Part shown: positions 22,702-32,766 of the stretch, one piece after another
Layout of the letters: each line of letters opens with the position of its first letter
How positions within the stretch are numbered: position 1 is the first letter of the stretch
Assembly (NCBI GenBank): GCA_015179125.1
Contig: WHVA01000491.1
Coordinates: forward strand, 1 to 64,000
Length of the DNA stretch: 64,000 bases
Reading direction: 5' to 3'
DNA from: Gautieria morchelliformis
Lineage: Eukaryota; Basidiomycota; Agaricomycetes; Gomphales; Gomphaceae
The notes under the pieces: generated by a model
The model's input: only the letters and a program-made list of their open reading frames with translations
Told to the model about the DNA's origin: nothing
Databases searched by the model: none
Translations under genes and position numbers: made by a program

Positions 22702-23327
22702 CAAATAACAGTAATAAACCTCATACGTTGAATCAGACTATGACACCACGTTAAAGGATACTATAAAGTTCGACTTAACTTATATCTTCTTCGAAAATAT
22801 AACGGCCGTGCACTTCTGACCTCGGATACGCAATACACCGTGATAACCCTATCGGATATAGGTGTTCGGCAGCTTCTACAGATCATAGTCGACCGCAATA
22901 GCAGGGATGCTTAAGCCAGAGCCGTAATAGTGACTGTGACTATGGTCGTATCGATGCTGCATGCACCCAAGCCACGTTAGCTGTTTACAAACTTCGGAAA
23001 TACTCACCCAACAACCGTAGGTTTTAAACAGTATTTTACATTCTGGTTTACCATTTATGATCTTTGCATGAATGGCAAGCCAAAATGTAAAATAATGTTT
23101 AAAAAAATAAAATAAGAGCAGCAAGTGGGAACCATTGACGAGCATGAGAGCCGAGCGACGGGCGCTGAATGTGTTCCAACGAAGAACTGTACACTAGCAA
23201 AACGAACCGTTATAAGCATATGATCTTGGCATATCAAGACATATATTTATCTCGCTTCCTGCCAAGCAAGCATCGCGGCAGAATGGCATACAAGCGCCAC
23301 TTGAGTGCGCGAACTTGGCGTAGCTGG
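22702..23327. repeat. Dispersed duplication, copy 2, with a small insertion
   Basis: Same sequence as 11249-11792 in the same orientation, but carrying an extra 90 bp or so at 23024-23112. Minus-strand reading in this region ends SIPAIAVDYDL. The upstream minus-strand side continues to about 23590 with frames such as PWQLLFNVTSREVTAG that I cannot assign to a family. Copy 1 lacks that continuation, so copy 2 may be the parent. Confidence 0.75.
23024..23102. mobile_element. MITE-like inverted-repeat insertion with TTAA flanks
   Basis: A 71-bp core (23028-23098) has imperfect terminal inverted repeats, ACAGTATTTTACATTCTGG at the left and CCAAAATGTAAAATAATGT at the right, matching at most positions. 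It is flanked by TTAA at 23024-23027 and 23099-23102. The duplicated copy at 11249-11792 lacks it, so it is a real insertion. TTAA targets are used by piggyBac-type transposases; the parent transposon is not in this window. An A-rich tail of about 10 bp after the right TTAA is also absent from the empty copy, so the exact boundary is uncertain. Confidence 0.6.
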
Positions 23328-23803
23328 AGTGAAAGCAAGCAATCCTTGGCCCCTGAAGGTATACGTTGAAAAGAAAGACAGCCAATGTAAATACTTATCA
23401 GATAGAGTGTATACGAGGTTCCTGTTGGCAATGTCCAAGCGAAAGTTGATTGAGTTCTGCCAGCAGTTACTTCCCTTGACGTGACGTTGAACAGGAGCTG
23501 CCAAGGCAACTTCTCGTCCGAGTTGCCACCGGTGTCTAGTGCTCATGGTAGAGATTGAAAAATGATCAAGGTCAGTAGTCGACATGGTCACGGCAACAAT
23601 GAAGTGGCGTATCGTAGCTAAGGCACAGCGTTACCGTGACAGTGATTCACTGCCGACGTGGGATGGTTTTGCGGACAATATATGCTATTTATGCATCCAC
23701 ACGACCACCCTTAGCCAAACCGGCAGCGAATCCCCGTCTGTCACCGTCTGTGTCTTACTTGTCTCGAAAAGTCTCACAGACCTCCTCGAATACGCCGAAA
23801 CCA
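23328..23803. other. No gene assigned; upstream region of the carbonic anhydrase gene
   Basis: Minus-strand frames at 23247-23591 may belong to an unrecognised gene whose 3' end is the duplicated segment. The plus strand holds the leader of the carbonic anhydrase gene. No motif was recognised. Confidence 0.4.
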
Positions 23804-24676
23804 ATGCCAGGCTCCGCCGCAGATCACCCTGTCCTCTCCAGACTCCTGGCTTCTAATGCGCAATGGTCTAAAGATGTCCTTAGTGTAGAAGCTCAGTTTT
23901 TTGAACTCAGTGCTAAGGGGCAGTCCCCGAAGGTGTGTTCTGTGCTTATCGCCGTGACTCGTCGGCGGGTGTGGTAATGGAAGGCTAGGTGCTTTGGATA
24001 GGCTGTGCCGACTCTCGCGTCCCGGAGAGTGTCATTCTGGCATGCAAGCCCGGCGAGGTATTCGTACATCGAAACATCGCAAACCAGTTCCACCTGAATG
24101 ATGATTCCGCGCTTTCCGTTCTTACTTACGCGATCGACTACCTTGGCGTCGAACATGGTGCGTGAAGTATTGCCATTCACGTGTCTCAGGTCTCCTCAAA
24201 CAAACGGACAGTCGTTGTCGTGGGTCACACCGCCTGCGGTGGCGCAGCTGCTTGCTTCAGCGGCGCTCAGCAACTGATAGACGCGAATGGCGTCAAAGCC
24301 GTAAGAGAAACCCCACTTCAACGGTCAGCCATACCTTTGTCCGCTCTGCCTGCTTTGCATCTCATCTCCCTCCCATTCGTGATAGATGGCTCGCACCGCT
24401 CACAGAGCTTGTCGTATCCCTTGATATTTGCGCGAAACCTGCACCAGAAGCCGTCCCCATTATTGTGGAGGAAAATGTCAAAGCACAGGTATGTTCCTGA
24501 TTGGCTCACCGTAGTCGTTTGCTAAACGATACAAGGTGGCGAATATCATCAAGACAGATACAGTCACCACCGCTTGGGCAGCTGGTAAGCCTGTGTATGT
24601 GCATGGGTGGGTATACTTGGTAGAGGAGGGGAGACTGCAAGATCTGCAAATTTCGCAAGGTCCCGGGTCCCAGTAA
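23804..24676 (+). CDS. Beta-class carbonic anhydrase
   Basis: Five exons (23804-23932, 23989-24157, 24212-24338, 24386-24488, 24536-24676) join in phase to 222 residues, a normal length for fungal beta-carbonic anhydrases. The enzyme interconverts CO2 and bicarbonate and feeds carboxylation and CO2 sensing. The zinc site is complete: the Cys and Asp-Arg pair in [14 protein letters not shown], and His and Cys in [28 protein letters not shown] and VEENVKAQV are also typical, and the protein ends with [20 protein letters not shown]. No targeting peptide is evident, so it is probably cytosolic. The third intron (24339-24385, donor GTCCGC) is the least certain. The gene converges on the METTL16-like gene. 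Confidence 0.93.
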
Positions 24677-25546
24677 ATCCACATCGTCGCCTAGGGTTGG
24701 GCCGCAAAATGGAAGGCGGTTTGGTTATAAGTAATCCTAGGGACCGAAGTGTTTGTGTTTTCATTCTCCAATTTTCCGGGTTACGAAATACATGCCTTCA
24801 TACATACTTGATTAGAAATGCATACTGTATATTATTGTCGAATATTTGGCAGTACTCCATTTGCGTGAACTACGTGTAATTTGCCGTGCCGCGTTCCTCC
24901 TAGCCTTCTGATAGTTCTTCCTTTCTTTTCGTTTATTAGCAGCTAGTAACGGCTAGGTTGTCTGTCTCAGGACTTATAACCACCCTCACAACTGAGCCAT
25001 CAACACATAGGTAGGACTACCAGAGGAAACCAGAATTATTGTCAGTTTAAAACTCTGTATGACCCGGCGTTGACCGTCAGCCCTAAAACCGCCGGCACCT
25101 ATGAAGTCTGACCCGATGGGTAGCCTAAACTTGCTCCGAGGATATCAAGCAGTTGTGCCGTTCGACATTCGAAGACAGCCTGGAAGCCACAAGGTATTTC
25201 AACAACCGGACATGCCCCGGGTACTATAGTCACTGGGGCCTGAGGTGGAAGGTTTGTATTTGTTCAAAAGTTGTGATCAGGGCCATGTAGTATGTGTTTG
25301 TGACGCCCACGAAACAATTAAACATACACACGCACAGACCTGGCCACTCACAAGCATACCTGCGCGCTATTGTCGTAGTGCAGAGACCTGGCGCGCTAGG
25401 TAAATAGACGCATCTGATTCATGAGGTTCCGCAATGAACGAGTCAACCCAAGATGGGAGAGAGAGGCGGCAGGCATGCTTTGTTGTGAGTTTCTTTTCAC
25501 AGCGCAGGCCAGCGATCGTTCCTGACCGCTATTACGCATTCCCAGA
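24677..25546. other. Intergenic region between convergent genes
   Basis: Lies between the 3' ends of the carbonic anhydrase gene and the minus-strand methyltransferase gene. It should contain both polyadenylation regions. No gene, repeat or RNA was recognised. Confidence 0.6.
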
Positions 25547-27717
25547 TTATCCCCCAGTGGACGCACCGCCTTCTCCTGTTGGCTGTCCATCGAGTTGTTC
25601 AGTAACCTTGCGACATACATGACTCCAAAATCCTTCAAACATCATTCGATGTTTTCCGCTCATCCATTGCGCCTCTAGCGTCACTGACCGCGAGGTATGA
25701 TTTGTGTCGGATGGAGGGGCCAATACAGAAATTCTGCATCGCAATGCCGGACGGTGAGGAATATCAGGTAAAAGGTGGTCTTTGTCTCGAAGGGTCAGTG
25801 CGGACTGCGGCGAAGTGTGATCTAGCCGAGGAGTCTTCTTTGCACGGCCGCTCGACGGGGAAATTGAGCGTTTGCGTTTGCGTCTCGCTGCGCGAGACCA
25901 GGTATTTTCGTTGGCCGTGACATCGAATGTCCACAGCTCGTCACCGGTGGAACCCTCAGAGTCCTTTAGGACAGGTTGAAAGACGATGCCTCCAATACCA
26001 GTTAACACCCGTGAAATCGCCGACTTGAGGTGAACTGCCTCGGGGGGAGCGTATTGTTATTCTGGCGCACGATGGTGAAAGTTTGACGTAGTGCTGTAGG
26101 GGTGGGAAGATACGAAGAGAGGGAGGAGGAGGACGGACGTGCAACTGCCTGATATTATAATTTTAAATGCAACTGTTCCCACGTGGGCGTACCAATTCGA
26201 CTTACGTCAGGTAACCGATCATCCCCAAAAGACCAGGCAACCGCCCATCGTCGAGTCGTCCCTTGTATAAATTGTGTCAGAGCATAGTTGTCAATCTAAT
26301 ATACAGGCATCAGCGCATCAGAAGTCAAAGTGTCGAAGTCGTACATTGAGATGGCGTAATTCCGTGACCACTTCGCCGACAGAGCTGAGTTTTCCCAGCA
26401 TGGATGTGTACCACCTGAGAAGCCAATTCGAACACTGGGCGGTACAAGAGATACGACGACATACCGACATTGTCCTCGCACATCTTCCCGTGCACTTTCT
26501 TGAAGCATCTGCAATACGAATCTCGTCTCTCCGCCTGGCGTGATCATTTCGGTGTCGGCACCAGTGCATATCTATCCAGGGTTCAGGATAATTATTTATG
26601 ACTGAGCTACGGGTTTCTATGATGGACGGACCGCGATAGGGGGGAGATCCTTTGCTTCTGCAGACTTTTCGATCTCCGAAATGGAGGCGTAGAAGGGCGG
26701 ATTACACATGGTGAAATCAAAGCTGCATGAAAGTGAGAGATTTTCGGCAGGAGGGACAATAACGAACCTACCGAGACTCTGTATCTTCTACCAGAGGGGC
26801 TAAAATAGGGGTGGACCTAGGATCTTCTTCGGTTACCGGCATACCAGTATTTGGAAATTTCTGGATTGGCCAAATAGTAATCCTGTGTCCAAGGTTATTC
26901 GCCTCCACATTACGAGATGCATAGTTAGCCGAAAGCGGATCATTGTCTATATGGTTCATGAGACATAGCCCAATGATGCTGATGTATAAGTGGTTATAGA
27001 CAATTACCGGTGCCAACAAAAGTCCATTGTTCTGCGTTTGGAAGGGAGCACGCTAGCAGGGGGTAAATAGCAGAAGCGCCAGTGCCACTGGATGAGCAGA
27101 GAAAAAGAAAGTTCACGCTTACATGGAACAATAGAAAAATGAGGAATGCCTACATGTCGAGTCCTCGAATTTCTTTGTCAGGTGAAACAACATCGTATGG
27201 AAAAAGAATGTCCTGGACCCAAAGGACGTAATTAAGCCTGATAGGGGCGCACCGTAAGACGACGTGGGTTCATTGTACATGGATCTTACCTGTTGGGAAC
27301 CTATGGAGTTCAGACGAATGATGAATATCAAAGGTGCTTGGGATAAGAAGCTCAGTCACCGGAGGACAGAGGCGGTGTTTTGGAAGTGAAATGGTTACAT
27401 TAAAGTCACGCTTGAGGAGTGCCTGCGTGAGAGCTCTTGAAGTGAGATTTAGTACAACCGCGACGCGATACAAAGAATATTTAAATATTAGGCGTAGTAA
27501 TGCAGGGTGCAGAATGGACTTGCAGTTGGGCCTCTGGGTGTCTGAAATCAAGAGAGTATTTCCCTGATGGGGAAAGAGATAGGCTATCGAGTGCAAGTTG
27601 CTGTTTTCCCTCGGAGAAATATGAGTAGAATACAACGCACTAGCCTTTGAGAGGAGGAAAGAACTCTGCAAGGCTGCCGAAATCTGGAGAATGCTTGTAG
27701 GGGTTGCGCGGATGCAT
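25547..27717 (-). CDS. METTL16: METTL16-like RNA N6-adenosine methyltransferase with one apparent frame break
   Basis: Read from ATG at 27717: MHPRNPYKHSPDFGSLAEFF, the usual start of the family. Then ALLKRDFNVTISLPKHRLCP, RLNYVLWVQDIL, the SAM-binding RGLDIGTGASAIYPLLAC, DPLSANYASRNVEANNLGHR, the catalytic CNPPFYAS, EMITPGGETRFV, RWYTSMLGKLSSV and NYALTQFIQGTTRRWAVAWS. Family members methylate U6 snRNA and a few hairpin RNAs at adenine N6. The C-terminal region carries a basic nuclear-type stretch, SRAARRKRKR, near 25890. The parts before and after 26042-26047 (six G on the plus strand) lie in different frames: NNNTLPP in one and EAVHLKSAISRVL in the next; one more base in the run would join them. 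At least six introns. The stop is at 25547-25549. Confidence 0.88.
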
Positions 27718-28297
27718 CTGATGAAAAGGCGGCGCCGCGGCGGACTCGCAATAACTTGAAACGACGCACATAGTCCGATGCCTCAGCGTCGCAAACTATC
27801 TCGTATTTACAGAGCTTGCTCATAGAAACCGATAAAAATAATATGAAAATACTGTTCTTGACAGGGTGGCAGCTGGCCCCATGGTTTTCAGGATTACTAC
27901 AGTACCATGGCAAATACAATGGACTTTGCTCCAGTGAAATGATTTTTCTTCTGATCTGCATACGGATTGGAAGTTATTGTAAGGCATAAGTTATTGTAAG
28001 GCAGTCATGACCGCTCCTCAAAGCCAGATCGAGATCAAGACAATGGCCACATATGGCGGTTGAAAAAAAGTGGACCTGCAGGGACAAACAGAGGCCCATC
28101 AGCTCCCACCAGACTTTGCGCTGACACCGACCTTTCAGCAGGTAAGTATTTCTTTCTGTCCATTGTCTTGCTACCCATTACTCGAGCCACTCCTGTGGCT
28201 ATTTCCTATATGTTACCCCAGTTGTCTCGCTTTCGTTGACCACGAGATATCCCGCAGGCTGCACCGGATCCCACGACAGCCCTCACCGTCCTTTTCC
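27718..28297. promoter_or_regulatory. Divergent promoter region, METTL16-like and NST1-like genes
   Basis: The two genes are transcribed away from each other from this 580-bp stretch. It contains an imperfect direct repeat, AAGTTATTGTAAGGCA at 27971 and again at 27988. A likely intron in the NST1 5' leader runs from GTAAGTATTT at 28141 to about 28257 (CCGCAG). No TATA box was firmly identified. Confidence 0.5.
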
Positions 28298-31200
28298 ATG
28301 GCGGCCCCCAAAGCACAAAAGCCTCCAAATCGACAATCGAGTCTGGCCACACAGCCAGTTCTTCGATCGCCTCCCTCCGAAGCCGCTGTCAACGGCAAGA
28401 AGAAGAAAAAGAAGAAGGGAAAGGCAAGGGGTGCTGACCCAAACTTACCGGCAAACCCGTCTTTTGCCGACGATGACGATGACCTACCGCAGCTCGAGCC
28501 TGTTACATCTCCACCGCACAACCCCGGAAGCCCACGTTCCATACACCGAACGGGTCTCTCACCGGAACTCGAGTCGGTTCATCTATCCACTACGGCATCT
28601 TTGTCGGCGTCTGCAGCGGCAGCGGCGCGTCTCAACGCCACTGCAGCAGCGCAAGCAGAGTTGCTGGCGACGGCGAACGACCTATATCGCCGAATGGACA
28701 CAGAATCGATGCCTGACGATGACGACTATTGGGCGTCCTTACCGTCGCACATAAAGAATTTCGTCAAGATGACCTACTCTCAAAGTACAAATCCGAATGC
28801 CAACCAGAACGAGCGGACAAAAGCCCAGTCAATGTTTGCTATTGCTCAGCAAATGATAGAGTCTGGCGCCGGTCGCATGAGCCCCAAAGGTGGTCAAACT
28901 CAACCCCCTGGTGCATATCCGTCAACGCTTCCCTTCGACCCGGCGATATTCTCAGATCCCGCATTCACCCTTGCTATGGAACAGACTCTCGCAGCCAGTG
29001 GTCCTCTACCGCCGGCACCTGGCCAACCTCCTCGAGGTCCGTTACCGCCCACCAATGTCGTTCTCCTGAATGAGTTTGGTGGTGGAGATGATGGGCAGGT
29101 TATGGAAGACGACTATTATAGCGAGGACGAGGTCGATGACAACGTAGACGATCCCGAGATGGACGGTGACATTACCAACTCGGCCACGTTCGTTGGGTAC
29201 GACGGCGGTATGTTTGGGCCCGCAGGCCATCAAGGAGGTGTAGAGGGCGAAGCTGGGAAGAAGAAGAGCAAAAAGAAGAAGAAGAAAGGTGCCGTGCAAC
29301 CTGCTCCTCCTTCTAATCCTCCCCCCGTTGCCGTGCCACCAGTTCCAAATCCGATCCCCGCCACCCCTCTTCCTGCTCCAACAGTCCCGATGCCTGCAGC
29401 TCGCCCTCCGCCTGTGACACCGACACACGCTGCTCCCCTCACGAGCTCCCGCGCTGCAGGCAAGCAGCCGATGTCGTATACGGCCCCAGCGCCTTCTGCC
29501 GCACCTCCGCCAACACGCACATCTCGCGCCGCCTCAAAGGCGCCACTTCCGGCGCACGCCTATTCGCACGCACACCATCATCCATCACCACCTTCATCTC
29601 AGACGTCAAATAAGACACGGCCGCCCGCCGCGCCTCCGAAGAACAGTAAGCTCTGGAGTACCAATTCAACTGAGGAACGGGAGCGAATCAAGGAGTTCTG
29701 GCTGGGCCTCGGCGAGGAAGAGCGTCGTGCTCTGGTCAAAGTTGAGAAGGAGGCCGTGCTAAAGAAAATGAAGGAGCAACAAAAACACAGTTGTTCTTGT
29801 GCCGTTTGCGGTAGAAAGCGGTGCGTAAAGTCTTCACCAATTTTTGTGTCACCATCTGCCTGTCATTTTATCTGTTCGCTTTCGTGCGCTGACGTTTGTG
29901 CATGCGCATATTGTATTGGAATCGAAAATTTGCGGTGGGATGATATAGTAATGCGATCGAAGAAGAGCTCGAGGTACTGTACGATGCCTATTACGAAGAG
30001 CTCGAACAGTACGCAAACCATCAGCAGCAATATGCTTCCTCAGGCGGAACAATCCCGCCCCCGCCGGGACCTGGGCCCTTCCCAGGCAGCGTCGAGCTTG
30101 ACAAGGACGGCGCCGTCGTCGGTGGACTACACCACCACAAGAATCACCATCCTTCCGCTCACCCACCGCGAGCTGCTGTACCACCCGGCAAAGTTGCTGT
30201 AAACGGTGTGCGAAAGAAGCAGGAGAGTGAGTTCGACGACGAGGATGCCGATGAGGAGGAATACGAGGAAGACGAAGACTATGAAGAGGAGGAGGAGGAA
30301 GATGAGGAGGAGGACGAGGAGGCAGAGGATGAGGCAGAGGAGGATGAGGCAGACGACAAGCGTCCTCCAAGGAGAGCCACTGCGCCTGCGCCACTACCGA
30401 AAGGCAGACAACCACCGCCAGTAAATGGAGCCAATCCTAACGGCCGAGACGACCTTTTCAATTTTGGAAGCAATCTCGCTACCGGTGAGTTTTGGCATTT
30501 CACCTTGAGGATATACTAATTTTGGTAACATGGAGGTCCGGGCAATATTTTAACTGTCGCAGATGATCTACTTAAGAATGATGGGCAGAAGTTCTTGGAG
30601 ATGATGGAGCAGCTTGCGGAACGACGGATGCAGCGAGAGGAGGAGGCTGCCGCTGAGGTAGGTTTGGACAGTGAAGACGAGGACGATGACGAGGACGGAG
30701 ACGAGGATGATGAAGATGACGACGAAGAGGACGAAGATGATGATGAAGAGGAAGAGGTTCGTGCATTTTCATAATTCTCGTGGAGCTAGAGGCTGAGCTT
30801 CAACTACCAAGGTAATGACTGAGGAGCAGAAGATGGAAGAGGGCAAGCGAATGTTCTCCATTTTTGCGGCACGCATGTTCGAACAGCGCGTCCTGCAAGC
30901 CTATCGCGAAAAGGTTGCACAGGAGAGGCAGCTGCAGCTGCTCCGCGAGCTTGAGGACGAGGACAAGGCTGCTCAGGAAAAGGAGGCCAAGAAACAGAAG
31001 GAGAACCAGAAAAAGAAAGCGAAGAAGCAGTCAGTCTATGTCGTCTCGATCAGCATTGGGGAGCTTATTTAAGGCATTTGCCAGATTACAAAAGCAGGCG
31101 AAGGAAGAAGAAAAGAAACAGCGCGAGGCGGATAAGGCTGCGGAGGAGGCAGCATTGAAGGCGAAACAGGAGGCTCATGAGGAGGAGATGCGCAAGAAGC

Positions 31201-32633
31201 GAGAAGAGGAGCGTGCGCGCCGGGAGACCCTTCGAAAAGCGCAGGAAGAGGAGCGTGCGAAGAAAGAGGAGGACCGTCGTAAGAGGGTCGCAGAGGAGAA
31301 GGAACGCCAAGCTGACCAGGAACGCAAGAAGAAAGAGCGTGAGGAGAAGCTCAAGGCTGAGCGTCGGGATAGGGAGGAGAAGGAACGCAAAGTGAAGGAG
31401 GAGAAAGAAGCCAAGGTTGCTGCAGAGAAGGCGGCGGCGGCAGCGAAACGGGAGCAGCAGGAGAAGGAGGAGCGGGACAGGCGCCTACAGAAGGAGGCAG
31501 AGGAACGCAAGGAGCGCGAGGCCAGAGAGCGTCTGCAGCGTGAACGCACCAATGCACCGAAAGGGCGTGGCTTGCCCACCTCGCCACGAAATGCCACGGG
31601 CGGTCCTTCCCGTAATGCTCCTGCAGTGGTACCTAAGAAGATTCTCACAAAGCCGGCTGCATCTGCTGCATCAAGCTCTTCTAGTACATCTGCACCTCCT
31701 GCTCCTCGGCAGCCCCAACCACGGCCCGCGATTATCACACAAACGCAGGGCCCGCTCGTGCCGCAGCCGCAGCATCCCGTATCTGTTGCCTCAACATCGC
31801 ACATGTCGTCTCCCGCACCGTCGACCACTCCAATTTCTGTGGGAGGATTTCACGGTCAGTTCCCCTCTCCAGGCGGCCCTATGCCCATGTCGCCTCGGTC
31901 GACCACATCATTCCCTAACGGTCCTTCTGGTCCTTTCATGCCTTATGCCCCTGGCAGTTCCATCGCACCAGGGCCAGGTCTTCCTCCACCTCCTCTCGGG
32001 CCCTCCGCGTTGCCTCGCGGGTACCCCGTCGGACCAGGAGGCGGATTTGATGGGTTTTCTAGACCAATTGGAGCACCTACAGCTATCGGCCCCCCTCCAA
32101 AAGGTCTACCCAACCCCCCAGGTTCTCCAATCGGCATGTTTAGTCCCGCCCCAGGTCCCAGTGCAGGTCATCTGCGGCGCGGATCTGTGCAAGACCGTTC
32201 AACTCCCGCCAGCTCCTTCGGTGCCGTTCAACGTCCCATTGCGCCTATTGCACGGCCTCAGGTCCCCAAGGATGACGACAGGCCCTCCAGCTCGCCTACC
32301 TTGAACTCCTCGAGTTCGACACCGGCACCTGAGGCGGTGCTTGGCAGCTCGGCGTTGGTTGCGGATGATGACGAGCCCATCTTGCCCCAGGGCAGGAGAG
32401 TTGTTGCTGGAGCCGTTGGGCAGGCTTGGGGCACGCCTCAGGGGGAGCCGGCTTCCGGGAGAGCTGGTTGGGCAGGAAACCAAAGCATGCCTTTCGCTAC
32501 GCCTGGTCGAGCCCCGAACGGGATGTGGGGCGGCAGCACGGCTCCGGAACAGTGGCAACCCGGCTTCCCGCAGCATTCGCCCTTCGGTGCTTTTGCCGCA
32601 CCTTCTCCGCCACCCGGCAGTAGCAGCAGTTGA
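28298..32633 (+). CDS. NST1: NST1-like stress response protein
   Basis: About 1,340 residues in five exons. NST1 in yeast is linked to salt tolerance and lies near mRNA-processing factors; its biochemical role is not known. The start [15 protein letters not shown] is followed by a Lys run, then [16 protein letters not shown]-type NST1 region, Pro-rich linkers, a Cys pair segment ([10 protein letters not shown]), [20 protein letters not shown], a long Asp/Glu tract (about 30230-30360), the conserved [13 protein letters not shown] and [20 protein letters not shown], a second acidic tract, and a very long charged Lys/Glu/Arg coiled coil (30815-31560). The C-terminal third is Pro/Gly/Ser-rich and disordered, ending [10 protein letters not shown]. 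All of these are family traits. Introns lie near 29821-29948, 30485-30560, 30757-30811 and 31031-31085. Confidence 0.88.
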
Positions 32634-32766
32634 ACTGGACTGACCCTTCTCTGCTTCATATCCTGTCGCACTGACTTACCATGCTCTTATACATCACGCC
32701 TTGAGTCACGCATGCATTGAATACAATGAAGTTCTAAAAGCGCAGTCATGCAAAATATCGAAAATG

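Noticed and set aside
24158-24189. A 32-bp intron and frame break in the carbonic anhydrase gene
   Set aside because: Using the later acceptor at 24211 gives a normal 54-bp intron and restores [12 protein letters not shown], so the gene is intact.
28070-28297. N-terminal extension of NST1 upstream of 28298
   Set aside because: It lacks an ATG at its start, and GTAAGTATTT at 28141 fits a leader intron. The protein start [10 protein letters not shown] at 28298 fits the family.
31175-31828. 217-codon minus-strand frame inside NST1
   Set aside because: Ser/Arg/Phe-rich composition is the mirror of the Glu/Lys/Arg coiled coil on the other strand.
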